Shown one piece after another: positions 40,850 through 52,247 of a stretch of DNA of 64,000 bases (positions are counted from its first letter, which is position 1; each line of letters begins with the position of its first letter). The DNA comes from Agapetus fuscipes. Its lineage: Eukaryota > Arthropoda > Insecta > Trichoptera > Glossosomatidae. The notes under the pieces were generated by a model that saw only the letters and a list, made by a program, of their open reading frames with translations, was not told the origin of the DNA and did no database searches. The stretch lies in contig OX637342.1 in NCBI GenBank assembly GCA_951799405.1, positions 2,976,001-3,040,000 of the forward strand, read 5' to 3'. Both the position numbers and the translations under genes were made by a program.

Positions 40850-41078
40850 GACAAGTCTGTAGTTCAGTGGTAACACTTCGAACTCTGAATGGGAAGGTTG
40901 TGGGTTCGATTCCCGGCGGAGCACAAAAAATATACCATTTATATTTTCAAATTTGCTCTACGTTGAAAAATTCATAAAACCTTTACCAATGACCGGTCAC
41001 CAAAGGTCCATCCAGCTATACAGCAACTGGATCTTGCTTGAGAATTGGCGCTTTGTAGCGACGACGATGAAGCTCGTA
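40850..41078 (+). repeat. Family B SINE, first part of a B-D-A series
   Basis: GTCTGTAGTTCAGTGGTAAC, B box GGGTTCGATTCCCGG, through GCGCTTTGTAGCGACGACGA. 3' truncated where family D begins. Confidence 0.85.
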
Positions 41079-41079
41079 A

Positions 41080-41315
41080 AAAGGTCGATAGCTCAATTGG
41101 TAGAATGCTTGCATTCCATGCCGAGACCAAGGGTTCGATCTCAAAGACTTACTCAGCCTTCACAAGAAATGAGAACCAGCCCCCCCGGGAGCTGGGAAAC
41201 CCCCACTTCAACTGAAAATGGTTGGTGTGAGGCCGGCCCCCTTCCCACATGCGACCCCTTCGGGGATAACGCAGTCAAGAAGTTACACTATATGTGTTAC
41301 TTAGTTGCGTTCGCG
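41080..41315 (+). repeat. Family D SINE, internally deleted
   Basis: AAGGTCGATAGCTCAATTGG, AAGGGTTCGATCTC, then directly TTACTCAGCCTTCACAAGAA and CCCCTTCGGGGATAACG to TTAGTTGCG. The TTTCGGTGTTTATTT segment is missing. Confidence 0.85.
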
Positions 41316-41362
41316 TTTTTATTATGGGTAGTCAAGGAATTCAATAAAGGGGGTCATGAACA

Positions 41363-41610
41363 TTCCTTGACTTATAGGTTGGTATGAGGCTGACCACCCA
41401 TACTGTAAAAAATGGTTCACTTTGGCAATGTCACCCCTGTTTCAGGGAATGTCGGCAAGAGTTGCAGAGCTAATGTTAATTTGAGTTTGGATTTTATTTG
41501 TAAGTATACAATCAGCATTTGTAAGCGCGAACTACACGTGTTTGTTTGTGGGCAAGCATCTGAGATCTTTGAATGAATATATCCTTGCAACTTAGATTAT
41601 AGATTATAGA
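41363..41610 (+). repeat. Family A repeat, full length
   Basis: TTCCTTGACTTATAGGTTGG to CAACTTAGATTATAGATTAT; CATTTG subfamily. Confidence 0.9.
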
Positions 41611-41708
41611 TGAAAACTTGTGAGGAATGTGGTTTTTAAGTCACATTCTACAAAAACAGAAAGCAAAATAGGGAACTCAGAAAGACAAAGCATCTGCCTT
41701 AGCATAAC

Positions 41709-41844
41709 ACTCGGCTCAGTATTTTCAACGTTAGCTTACGTGACTTTAAACTGATAAAAAAAGCTACCCACACGTTTGACATAAGTGCGTCCTTTTTCAT
41801 TCAGTATAAAGTCGCTATGCTAACGATGAAACTACCGGGCCTAA
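41709..41844. mobile_element. Family J palindromic element
   Basis: GGCTCAGTATTTTCAACGTT left; GCTAACGATGAAACTACCGG right. Confidence 0.7.
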
Positions 41845-42384
41845 CGGTTGGAACATCCAGTCATATGAGGCGTGACATGATATTAACCATCTGTATGACT
41901 GAGAATCACACGCTCCTAATTTTACTCTAGTAAAGCAATCCGAAGGAACTGTTCTTATGTATTCGTCGGGACAAAAGTAACTCAAGAGGATGACGACTAT
42001 CAGAGACAAAGGGATTACTCGACTAAGTATCGCTTTTATGACGTCATGATGAGTATGATAGACCATGGGAGGGCTTTAATTTAAGTTGCAGCAGTAAAAC
42101 AAACAATCCTTCATAAGGTGCGCCATAAAGATAATTATTCGTTAACAGCCTTATTCATCAAGAGTGTTTAACGCATAATTAGCCTCAAACCTACCTTTTT
42201 TTACAAGAGAATTGTTTTAAAACAATGTTACGATGCACTGCAATCCGTATTTATAGAATGACTAAAGGCTATTCTGGCATCCACTAGACCAAAAAATAAT
42301 TGTCTTGAACAGAAGCTTCGAGCAAATGCGAGAAGGTACAACTATCAAATCGTCTAGACACACATATACAATCTGTAACAATCT

Positions 42385-42647
42385 ATAATCTGTATTTAAT
42401 CTATAATCTAAGTTGCAAATATATATTAACATTTAAAGCTCATATGAAATGCATGCCGACAAACTAACACGTGTAGTTCGCGCTTACAAATGCTAAATGT
42501 GTACTTACAAATAAAATCCAAACCTCAAATGAACATAAGCCCTACAACTTTTGCCGACCTTCCCTGACACAGAGGTGACATTGGCAAAGTGAACCATTTT
42601 TTATAGTATGGGTGGTCAGTCTCATACCAACCTATAAATCAAGGAAT
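42385..42647 (-). repeat. Family A repeat, full length
   Basis: CTGTATTTAATCTATAATCT to CCAACCTATAAATCAAGGAA. Confidence 0.9.
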
Positions 42648-43692
42648 AATATTACAAACTAGCCAAATTCACGAATATTTTGGACACCAAATTGGAGTTC
42701 ATCTTTCTATGTTTCTACATGGGAAAATCGTCTCTAAGCTTCGATAAGGATTAAAATCTTTCTATGAATACGAAGAAAAAAGTATTGGTTGGCTTGTGCC
42801 AGATTTTCAGTTCTGGGAACAAGAATAATTTAAATATTACGACCGTCTGCCTGAAGGGGGTTTATTTAACTGGTACTTATCCCTTGGATTCATTACGACA
42901 AACATACGGATTTTTGTTATTATTTTTCAATTAATTAACAAAGCACCTTGTCAGAAGGTTATCTCCATCGGATGCATACAAAATTAGTGATAATAAATAT
43001 AATTAGCCGAAAGCAAATTAAAACTGCATCTGATTAACTTTTTTGTAAAGCAAATTTTTCCCACATTGAGATCTGCAAAAAGGTGCGTCATTGTTCTTTC
43101 AAGAGGCGTTAAATTTGATAGATGTTTTGATTTTAGTCCACCTATCTACAAATTGTAGTGTTATTAGGGTTCTAATGTTTTTAAAATTTTAAATATTGGT
43201 CTTCTTGATTGAAACTGCCGGAGATTTATTTTAAAGTAATTTATTTTAGTTCACAATTTATTTTACAATTCACATGTATGGTTGGCTTTCGCTGACTTGG
43301 CCTGTAACGGCTACTAGTATTTGGAGACTGCCTCACCTGAAGCCGATTCATGACTTTTATAACTACGGCTATCAAACTTTCTAGACTTAAATTCGCCTGG
43401 AAACGTCTATGATATTCCAAAAGCTTCCAATACAATTATTACTTATTTAATATTTACTTACTCTAGGTACTTAATAATAATTCATCTTGCAGCTATCATC
43501 TATATGCACCTACCCTATTTATTTTGTTTATACATAAGTACTATTTAATCGAAAAATTCGACATGTTGCTTGTGCAGTATTGGCTTCGCGTTCAACAGTG
43601 CATTGAATATTTGTATGATTTATTTTGGGTTCACTTTTAATAAAATTGCAGTTAAATTTATTCCGGCATAGTCTGGTGCATGTTTAAGTAGC
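42648..43692. other. Unassigned AT-rich sequence
   Basis: A 64-residue minus frame at 43241-43435 has no known motif. Confidence 0.4.
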
Positions 43693-43954
43693 CTTATTCT
43701 ATAAATACGGATTGCAGTGCTTTAGAGGAGTAAGTACCACATTGTACATATAAAAGTTTAAGTATGAACCTAACGTAAGCAAATTATTCTAAAATAAATT
43801 GTGTAAAATAAATTCAAGCGAACTTTTATGAAATTGAACCAAAAGTAAATCGACCGATCTGTTTACTGAAACTTTTGCGGCGCCCATGCAGTGATAGTAT
43901 AACGAAACGGAACCAATGAAAAAAGTCAAATTAATTCATAATCTGTACTAAGAT

Positions 43955-44187
43955 GTGAATGTGGTCAGACCGATTAAATCAAGCAGACTGCATTGGCTGT
44001 ATCAAATACAAAAAATGGACTATCAGATCCTAGAAAAGATAGTTTATGTGACAAACCCAAAGGGGTACAGGGCAGTGGAGAAATCCAGATCAAGAATCCA
44101 GACGGACAGTATGTTAGCGATTGCAGTGGTTAATCAAGGAGGCCAAGAACCACCTCAAATTGTGGCGTCAGTTAGGATAATGTTGTG
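43955..44187 (+). mobile_element. LINE reverse-transcriptase C-terminal remnant
   Basis: SSRLHWLYQIQKMDYQILEK resembles 'LRWLGHV.RM....' of Jockey/CR1-type ORF2 ends, followed by GYRAVEKSRSRIQTDSMLAI and IVASVRIML. Worn. Confidence 0.5.
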
Positions 44188-45179
44188 ATTTTAATTGGGT
44201 TTCTTTTAATTTAATTACGATTTAAATTTATTTCGCAAGATTTAGTGTTCACAATATAGTTTACAACGTTTACTCTTCGCTTTCTATTTACATGCCTTCG
44301 CGTTACAGTGATCAAAGCAACTCTGTGTTTCCTACAGAATCTTTGGTCGTATTTAAATGTGCGGCAGAGAAAATTATTGCATGTTCGAGAACATGGTAGA
44401 TACTTTCGTAATGGATTTTACTAGAGTATTGTTCCACATTATACTAGATATGTTACACACACCAACCAGCGTGCCAGGCTCACGTACAACGAATCCATAG
44501 TTCGTAACAATAATGATGACTATGCACTGTAAAATCCTGCAGATGTGTTAAATGTAGACCATAGTAATTCCTCTTCAAGATATGAAGACTCGTTGACTGG
44601 GAATAGAAAAAGAAATAAAGTGAATGGCTGAGAATGATTAATTTTATTCTCATACTTATCATTAACTGCGTATAATTAATTTGCGAATTGCACTTTAATC
44701 ACAGACTGCAATTTGATGAGACGAAGCACGTCTCGTCGAGTGGATAACGCATATAAACTGAGGATGCGCTAATTTGGTTTTATGGGGCTTTTTATTGATA
44801 TATTGCATCCTGTTTGTTTACCGGTCGAGTCGGCGAAAATGTATCGCAAAAAATTGCTACATTGAGTTTTAATCTGATAGAGATTATCGCGTTAATTTTG
44901 CTTAAAGTACGTCAGTATTCAGATTATAAAACGAATACATAAACTCCCCTCGATTGCGTAAATTGAAAATGTATAAAAGGTACGACGCAGTCCTAGAGAG
45001 TGAGTGAGTTTTCATACATTTTATTTTATTTATTTTATACTTGACAGAAAACTTAAATAGAATAAAAGTTATAAGAATTGCTTGATTAGAATGCAAAGGG
45101 AGAAATTTTAAATGAACCATTAATCAAAACTTAAGAGAAAGTAAAAGAAAACAATAAACGATTTCGCAATTGTTCATAG
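44188..45179. other. Mostly unassigned; family G piece at about 44935-45040
   Basis: TCCCCTCGATTGCGTAAATT and CAGTCCTAGAGAGTGAGTGA are family G. Nothing else recognised. Confidence 0.45.
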
Positions 45180-45495
45180 TCTAAGGGTAGATGGCGCATC
45201 GTTAACGCTACGAACTCGTAACCGGAAAGTCGTGGGCTTGATACCCAGAGGAACACAACAAATTTTATCTTTTATTGATCAAATATGATGATGATGATGA
45301 TGGATGATTTCTTTTCTGTGGCGCTATTTAATGGTCCAGGACCATCTCAAGGGCGCCATGGCTTCTGGAGAAAAGTAATGACTTCAGTTACTTTGCTTCA
45401 GTTTATATGCTCTTTGTTTGTTGGAAACTTCATAGACCTTTAACGAAGACCCGTCAACAGATATCCATCAAGCCTTACAGCAACTGGGTTCATAT
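45180..45495 (+). repeat. Family B SINE split by a GAT-microsatellite insert
   Basis: Head CATAGTCTAAGGGTAGATGG and CGTGGGCTTGATACCCAG; body ends AAGCCTTACAGCAACTGGGT. About 125 bp from GATGATGATGATGATGG to TTTGCTTCAG is foreign. Confidence 0.65.
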
Positions 45496-46332
45496 TTTAA
45501 ACAACGCTAGACGAGTCTAATAACATACATACTTTTGGCATATGCCCAAGGACTAACGTTTTGCCGTTACCTGTGTGCAGCATCCTCAAAAACTGAAATG
45601 GTTATAATTAAAAAAAAAAATGGAAAAAATAATCTTGGAGTGTGAAGACAGGATTGTTTTGCAATTTAAAACAGGAACTGATTTAGCAAACGATCAATAA
45701 GCCTGCCAAAACATGTCATGTCTGAACAGTCAGTTATCAAATTCGTATGCAAATTTCTACAACTGTCTTGTTTTCTTATCGAATGCATTTCATTACGAAA
45801 ATCAAACGTGTTTAATTGTTGATTGCCGCAAAAAAAACAGGTCATTAGTCTCGCAGAGTGCAACTAAGAAATAAGCAAAAAAACATATCGTAGAAGTCAT
45901 GACTGTATTATGCAAATATGCAGAGGTGAATGGCAGGAGATGCTGGTAAAAATAGAATTTACATTTTTATTTTGTTTTTGTTGGTGGAATAGTCGATCGA
46001 ATAATTTACCTCGACATTGAAAATGAGTCGAGTATTTCTTAAAAAAAAATACATAATATGCAAAATTCTAGGTTTGTTTAAATTGTTGTAAGTAAATTAA
46101 TTAAAATCTAACAAATAATATTTAAATGATTTTTTTTTAAATTTGATTATAAAAAAAGCGCTTTGACGAGTTAATTTTATTATTTTTTTACAAGATAATC
46201 GTATTAAAATTTAAGTCTTATATTTAATGCACATACACAATACAAATGTTGTATGTGAGAAACAGATATTAGTATCATCAATTGATAATTCATGATTGTT
46301 TATTTTGAATGAATTATGAATTATTGATTACC
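45496..46332. other. Unassigned AT-rich sequence
   Basis: Nothing recognised. Confidence 0.4.
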
Positions 46333-46437
46333 CAATTACATCTGTTGAGCCAGGGTAAAAGTTATGGTCAAACAACCCAGGCGGGGATCGAACCAACGTT
46401 GTTATTGGCCCACTTGGCCCCTCGGCCATAACACCGA
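46333..46437 (-). repeat. Family H SINE head (class-II tRNA-like)
   Basis: Minus strand: TGTCGGTGTTATGGCCGAGG (A box with TGGCCGAG), GTTGGTTCGATCCCCGCCTG (B box). TGGCCGAG is typical of Leu/Ser tRNAs. Second copy at 51153. Confidence 0.65.
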
Positions 46438-46530
46438 CATTTTTCTGAAACCTGGGTGTCATTGGCAAAGATAACTTTATTTGTACAGCAGGAGGGGTCA
46501 GCCTCATACAATCCTATCAGTACAGGGACT
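46438..46530 (-). repeat. Family A repeat, 5' half
   Basis: TTTTTCTGAAACCTGGGTGT to CAATCCTATCAGTACAGGG, directly beside family H. Confidence 0.65.
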
Positions 46531-46792
46531 GGAAAATAAGAATTAGGAAGGAACATCAATGTATACATTTTCCTGACGAACACTTATTGTAGCCTGGTAG
46601 TAAGATTAGTTTGTACAACGATTTCATTTAAAATCCAGAGAATTAAGGTTTGATTCCTAACGAATATCAGACATCACCATACCAGCAGGGTTTACTCAGC
46701 CTTCACAAGAAATTATTTTTTACTTATGGTTTTATCTCAAAACATTCACATGCAATGCCTTGTATGTACTTAAATCCAGAAGCATTTTGCTA

Positions 46793-46870
46793 GGAGTGGC
46801 CAGTACCTCCACAGTTGTGTCTCCACGTTGTTCTGACCTTTCAACTCTTCAAAATTAATCACTTTTTTTT
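46793..46870 (-). mobile_element. LINE 3' scrap
   Basis: TTGCTAGGAGTGGCCAGTAC and TTCAACTCTTCAAAATTAAT. Confidence 0.55.
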
Positions 46871-47220
46871 AGTATCGCATATTTATGCATATGAAAACAA
46901 CAAGATACGGTTTATTATTTTTTAAACTCAACGTAAATTACATGTTATTATGCCAACATAAAGTAGGGGGAAGATTCTCACTGTTGAAGTAAGAATTAAC
47001 AGCTCGTAAGTAAGTTAACAACTAAGGCAAGTTTCCTAGACTTGCGTGAACTTTAAGCATTATAAGAGGCTACCGCTGATGCCAATCAGAGTACCAGCGT
47101 ATAATTTCAATTACACCACCTTGTGTTTCTCATCAAAATTCAAATGAACCCATTTAATTGAAGGGTAACTATGAAAATATAATGCTTAAAAAATAATAAT
47201 TAAAAAACATAGACCATGCA

Positions 47221-47800
47221 GTGTAACTGTAACTCTGTTGCCATTCCGCCAGGGTTGGCCAAAGCCTCTGCAGAGCTGCCTCAATTTATTCTTATCCTTA
47301 CATAATGTCTTTCAAATCATTTATATCCATCACCTTTTTCGTACATTTTCTGATTTTACATCCACTTTGTGTATTCCATTCTTTCACAATCTCCGCAATC
47401 TTATCACTCTATACTTCTCTCGGTCGTCCCTAACCTCTTTTTCTTTTCACACTACCTCTGTATAATACATACTTTTGTCAGTCTATCATCATTCATTCTT
47501 TCCACATGCCCAAACTATCTCATCACATATTTTGTACTTTAACTTTCACATCCCCTTTCAACTTAAATTCTTTCTTTACCCATTCATTCCTAACTCTATC
47601 CTTCAGAGCTTATTTCTGTCATACTTCTCAAATGCTTAATTTCCACCGCGTATACTTAACTAATTTCACTGTAAATAACTTTCCATGCTTCAACTCCATA
47701 CATCACATTCGGTAACAATATGCCTTTGTGAACCGCTATACTCAGAACCATCGTCAACCGCGTGTTCTCTGCTATTCTTCTTATTAAACCGAGTACCTTT
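47221..47800 (-). mobile_element. LINE ORF2 C-terminal end, second long copy
   Basis: GTAACTCTGTTGCCATTCCG (3' end reversed), AAAGCCTCTGCAGAGCTGCC, then the same order of blocks as 22563-23055 plus about 90 bp more (CCATACATCACATTCGG). Frame broken in several places. Confidence 0.75.
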
Positions 47801-47871
47801 AATTAAGACAGAATAAATCAATATAAAAATTTTGAGATCAAAAGCATCTAAACCCTATTTATACTACAACT

Positions 47872-48026
47872 TTCCACCGCGTTATTCCCCTTGATTGGTA
47901 TGGGGCTGATATTTATACCTGCTGTAAGCACCGAAACGGAAAATTATTTCTGACACCCTCGGTGGGTATTGAAACCAAGGTATCGGCGTGAAATGCAAGC
48001 ACTCTGCCAACTGAGCTACCCACCGG
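47872..48026 (-). repeat. Family D SINE, internally deleted
   Basis: TTCCACCGCGTTATTCCCCT, GCACCGAAACGGAAAATTAT, ACACCCTCGGTGGGTATTG (B box reversed) and CCAACTGAGCTACCCACCGG. Confidence 0.75.
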
Positions 48027-48115
48027 ACTAATGATAATCTAATCTAATCTAAGTTGCAAAAATATGTAACATTGAAGATTCACATTATATGCATTCTCAC
48101 AAGCAGACACGTGTA
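48027..48115 (-). repeat. Family A repeat, 3' end
   Basis: TAATCTAATCTAATCTAAGT to AAGCAGACACGTGTATG. Confidence 0.7.
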
Positions 48116-49028
48116 TGACGAAGAATAGTTTTAAAATAAAATACGAAAAACGTAGAATATGTATGTAGTCTTTTTCATATCGCCGTTCACAGAACAACGA
48201 ATTGTCTTCAGTGAAACTGGCAATGGGCAGTAATTTATCAATAGAGCAAGCAGATAGATGGCGCGATAGGCCAAACAGGCTTTTTATGATAATTTAACAA
48301 GTCTTCAAATTCACACCGAGCGCTGCTAGTAAAATATTCACAGATAATTTCAGAGGTGACCGGCCATAGCGTTTACACCACACACAGGCACAAAACCTAT
48401 ACATGTCGACGGTTAAAAGGAACTAGGGCATAAGCGACGTTTAAGTAAAAAAATGAGTTATGAATGCTATCCTACTCAAAATTTTCTGTTCTTTCTAATG
48501 CGCTAACTCCCATAGCTCTACGATGATTATTTGTTGTTGTATACACCCAAGCAAACAACTGCGTTTTCGAAGTATGGTTTTTGTGTAACCGACATGATTT
48601 TGGCATTTTTTTTGTTAAAGGCGCTTGTGACATAAAAAAACATCGTAATACCACATTAATAGGAATGCAAATAAATACCTAAATTTTTGACCTGTTTTCA
48701 TTTTAACTATATGATAAAAAATAAAAAAAGTTATGCCATTTTTCTGCAATCTCAAACTTTAATCTGCTCTCCTGAACAATTTAGTTTATTTCACTTATGC
48801 TCTATTAACTTTTAACCCTTGATGTTAGGCATTTGAATATTTTTCACATAAGAATTAGCTGGACGTAAAGAGGCTACATGATTTCCTAGAACATAAACAA
48901 CACACATCTTCACACAATTTAGGGGAATTTATTGCTACGATTATCCTAAACAAAGGTCCAAGAAAGAATGTATAAACATTGCATTTTAGGTGACAGGATA
49001 GCACAGCACAGTGAAAAAACAACTTTTA
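48116..49028. other. Unassigned intron sequence
   Basis: Nothing recognised. Confidence 0.4.
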
Positions 49029-49262
49029 TTATGGCAAAACGTCACATGACAGAACATCACATGAAACAACATCGCGAGACAAAACTTCACATGAAATTAC
49101 ATTGAAAAGACTGCACATCACATGCCAAAACATTACTATGATAAACCTACATAGAAAATACATAAATCTGACCAAAACAACACAAGTGCAAGTCAAAACA
49201 TACCATGACAAAACAAAACGAAAACATTTATTTTGAGTCCTTTTTCGATGTTTTGTCATGCG
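49029..49262. repeat. Degenerate minisatellite, roughly 10-bp unit
   Basis: Repeats of CATGACAAAA and ACATCACATG type: GTCACATGACAGAACATCAC, CATGAAACAACATC, CCATGACAAAACAAAAC. Explains the 76-residue minus frame there. Confidence 0.7.
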
Positions 49263-49317
49263 ATTTTTTTACATGTGTCTTTTACGGCATAAATAATAAT
49301 AATAAATAACACTTGTA

Positions 49318-49360
49318 TAGCGCCTTTTCGTGACTATGTCACTGCAAAGGCGCTTTGGCG
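49318..49360. repeat. Hairpin AGCGCC...GGCGCT after an (AAT)n run
   Basis: AATAATAATAATAAATAACA, then TAGCGCCTTTTCGTGAC and GTCACTGCAAAGGCGCTTTG pair around TAT. Confidence 0.6.
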
Positions 49361-49427
49361 CAAATCCTTACTATATTTCCTGAGCGATAGATAACAACAT
49401 AAAAAGTGTCACAATGAAATTATATCG

Positions 49428-49745
49428 ACCGTTCCGTAGCTCAGTGGTAACACTGCGGACTCTGAATGGGAAGTTTGTGGGTTCGAATCCCGGCGGAGCA
49501 CAAAAAATTTACCATTTATATTTTCAAATTTGCTCTTCGCTGGGTTGAAAAATTCATAAACCTTTACCAATGACCGGTCACCAAAGGTCCATTCAGCCTT
49601 ACAGCAACTGGGTTTTGCTTGAGTATTGGCGCTTTGTAGCGATGACCAAGCTCGTATACCTCTGCGGCACTACAACAAGTGTCATAGACCCCTAGAGTCT
49701 CTAGAATCTAGGGAGTCTCCCGCACAGGATTTCTTAAAAAAAAAA
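49428..49745 (+). repeat. Family B SINE, full length and well preserved
   Basis: GACCGTTCCGTAGCTCAGTG (A box), GGGTTCGAATCCCGG (B box), tail GGGAGTCTCCCGCACAGGAT plus A-run. Flanks GAAATTATA / GAAATCTATA hint at a target-site duplication. Confidence 0.9.
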
Positions 49746-49934
49746 AGAAATCTATACAAAAAGAGTAAAAAAAATCCTATGCAAACAATGTAGCAAATTA
49801 ATAAACCAACATTAGAAATCTCGAAAAAATCTAGAAATCTAGAAAAATCTCTCGAAAGTACTCGAGATATTAAATATTATTGTGAAAATAAACTACGTTA
49901 AACAAAAAATAGCTTTATTTTATTAGAAATCTAC

Positions 49935-50030
49935 ATTTCAGATTAGCCACCACTTCTTCCTGTCCTTGCATACTTCTTTCATTTCATCCAGAGTCATATT
50001 AACCTTTTTCATACAAGTCCTCCTTTTCAT
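49935..50030 (-). mobile_element. LINE coding scrap
   Basis: GCCACCACTTCTTCCTGTCC and TTTCATTTCATCCAGAGTCA, shared with 56545-56640. Confidence 0.6.
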
Positions 50031-50519
50031 CATCATCATCATCGACCTATTCATTGTCTCTTAAAAAGAAGCTGCATATTCAAGAAAACTACTTCGAGGT
50101 GGCAAAGTTCACAAAGCAACAGAGAAGACTTGAATCTCAAGTCTTTTCTAGGATACCATGTTGTACTCGTGTTGTCTATGAATACCGGTATAAATCAGCC
50201 AGTTGCACTTGCACAATAACATCGGTATACTAAAATTTGATCTCGAGATCATATTGATAAACCGGTATTGGGTCGTAAAGCAATCTCGGGAATAAGCCAA
50301 AGGAGTAACGGGTTCCCGGAACTAATGAACCTGCGAGCCCTGAAAACGGTAAACAATGTGTGTACGAGGAAATTAATACCGGCTTTAATTATTCATACCC
50401 CGGTATAGATACCGGCCATGCTATGCGACGCACGAAATGTACGAAAAATATTTTTAATATTGTATTTGGTATTCGAATATTCGAATGTTTCTTATTTTCA
50501 AAGCAATTTTCGCTCTTGA
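50031..50519. other. Unassigned, with repeated ACCGGTAT phrases
   Basis: AATACCGGTATAAAT, ATAAACCGGTATTGG, ATACCGGCTTTAAT, CCCCGGTATAGATACCGGCC all lie in 50180-50420. Perhaps an old inverted-repeat element; not identified. Confidence 0.35.
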
Positions 50520-50790
50520 CATCTAATCTAAGTAGCAGATAAATGTAAGATTAAAGATTCACATTATATGCATTTTCACAAGCAGACACGTATAAGTTTG
50601 CGCTTAAACATGCCGCATGTGGACCTACAATATAAAAACCCGAATCTTAAATGAACATACACCCTGCAACTCCTGCCAACTTTCCCTGAAACAGGGGTGA
50701 CTTTGGCAAAGTGAACCATTTTCTACAGCATAGGTGGTCAGCCGCGTACCAACCTATAAGTCAAGGAACATACACAACAAATTACAATTA
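50520..50790 (-). repeat. Family A repeat, full length
   Basis: CATCTAATCTAAGTAGCAGA to GTCAAGGAACATACACAAC. Confidence 0.85.
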
Positions 50791-50807
50791 CGCTGCAAGA
50801 AAAAGAG

Positions 50808-50912
50808 ATATGGTGCTTCTGCCGAAACCACTCTCTCAGGTTTTTCAACCAAGATGTCTCCTTTGACCTGGAATTTGTCGTTCCTCAATTCTTCCCTTGA
50901 TCATGAGATGTC
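50808..50912 (-). mobile_element. LINE C-terminal scrap, group 2
   Basis: TATGGTGCTTCTGCCGAAAC and CAAGATGTCTCCTTTGACCT, as in 14090 and 36418. Confidence 0.55.
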
Positions 50913-50917
50913 TATAT

Positions 50918-51145
50918 AATCTAAATTACTAAAATATATTAACCTTTGAAATTCATATCAAATGCATGCTCACAAACAGACACGTGTAAATTCGCAATTA
51001 CAAGTGCTGTATGTGTACTTACAAATTGAAATCGAAACTCAAATGAATATAAGCCCTACAACTCTTGCTTAGCTTCCCTGAAACAGGGCTGATATTGACA
51101 AAGTGAACCATGTTTTTACCGCATGAATGGTCAGCCTCATACCAT
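50918..51145 (-). repeat. Family A repeat, full length
   Basis: TAATCTAAATTACTAAAATA to GTCAGCCTCATACCATGCAA. Confidence 0.85.
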
Positions 51146-51152
51146 GCAATCA

Positions 51153-51320
51153 TGGTTAGAATGTCGGTGTTATGGCCAAGGGGTCAAATGGCCGATCTTT
51201 GTAGCGTATTTGGAATGGAATAACGCTGGTTCGATCCCCGTCTGGGTCCATTGAGCATAACTTCGACCTTGGTTCAGCAGATGCCATTGCATGCATACAA
51301 GCTTCTGCTTTTGCATGAAG
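51153..51320 (+). repeat. Family H SINE (class-II tRNA-like)
   Basis: GTCGGTGTTATGGCCAAGGG (A box), a spacer of about 60 nt as for a long variable arm, CTGGTTCGATCCCCGTCTGG (B box), then TCAGCAGATGCCATTGCATG. Confidence 0.7.
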
Positions 51321-51423
51321 CCAACGGGCCAGGGCTGGAAGTCTCATCACCACGGTAGCTCTTACCTTCCGAAAATCGGTAATATTTGTATTAAAACCCG
51401 TCAATCCAAGGTGGCCACAAGTC

Positions 51424-51680
51424 GCTCCCCCAGTTCTTGTTTACCGTATACGCCAATCTTGTCAAATATAAGTTTTTCATGCAATTGTCTTAAGAATCAA
51501 ATTCTACACAATCTGAGCTAAGAAAAAACCGTAATACTCGATAATGTGAGAATATTTTAGATATTTTAAAAATGAATTTCTTGTTTTCATAAGACACATT
51601 GGTCCAGTACACGTGCAAACATTGCTCATGTAAAAAAAATCTCAATGGCTTATACGGTAAACAAGAACTAAGGCAGCAAA
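51424..51680 (+). mobile_element. Family E element, best full copy
   Basis: Left CCCCCAGTTCTTGTTTACCG and right CGGTAAACAAGAACTAAGG are inverse over about 27 bp. Interior TCTTAAGAATCAAATTCTAC and AGACACATTGGTCCAGTACA. No coding capacity; MITE of unassigned superfamily. Confidence 0.8.
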
Positions 51681-52180
51681 GTGTCAATCATACAAATTTT
51701 ACTGATATTCGGTACCTAGGTAAGAATAACCGTTGTGATGAGACTTCCAGCTCAGGCAAAATAGTATGATGAATTGCATTCCTATTCACAAATTATTAAT
51801 AAAAAATAAAAAAAATTGTGGTGCGTCTAGCAACACGGCAAGGGGGTCTCGCTTGTTGGCTGTGCGGCCACTGTTTAACATGATTCATGCCTCCTCCCGG
51901 GTAGGGCTTAACTTTACGGCCGCAACTCTGTGGACACGCTGAATCTTGTAATCTATAAATAATTCCCAGTTACCTGGCGTATATTAATTAATTATTAATC
52001 CACGATGTTTATTTTAGTGCTGCGATGATTGCCGATCCTAACTAAGAGAATTATCTGTAAGTGAATTATTGTTGACTTACGATTTTGTTACATGTAGGTC
52101 CTTCTGACACATACATACATACAAAAAGACTATGAGGAGGGTTTCAGCATACATTAATTCTCACCAATGCGTATTAAAAA
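51681..52180. other. Unassigned intron sequence
   Basis: CTTGTTGGCTGTGCGGCCAC and AGGGCTTAACTTTACGGCCG patch (51840-51930) is GC-richer but not identified. Confidence 0.35.
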
Positions 52181-52181
52181 C

Positions 52182-52247
52182 GTGACTAAGCTTCACATAT
52201 AGTGAATCTTTTTTCCGCGTAATCCCCAAAGGGTGTTGCATGTGATG
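52182..52247 (-). repeat. Family D SINE, 3' end
   Basis: CTAAGCTTCACATATAGTGA and CGCGTAATCCCCAAAGGGTG. Confidence 0.6.

Larger units (their letters stand above)
42234..43720. mobile_element. Possible DNA transposon remnant bounded by a 25-bp inverted repeat
   Basis: GCACTGCAATCCGTATTTAT (and AGAAT) at 42235 is matched in reverse by ATTCTATAAATACGGATTGC (AGTGC) ending at about 43719. About 1.49 kb apart. No transposase is visible, no clear flank duplication; a family A copy lies inside. Confidence 0.45.

Noticed and set aside
40953..41387. 144-residue plus frame with SIAQLVECLHSMP
   Set aside because: This peptide is the SINE D head read as protein (it recurs at 15829-16215); not a gene.
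49029..49259. 76-residue minus frame with SCDVLSCDVLP repeats
   Set aside because: Produced by a degenerate CATGACAAAA minisatellite.
51153..51245. Possible Leu/Ser tRNA gene
   Set aside because: Class-II-like head, but a diverged second copy exists and no acceptor stem closes; treated as SINE family H.
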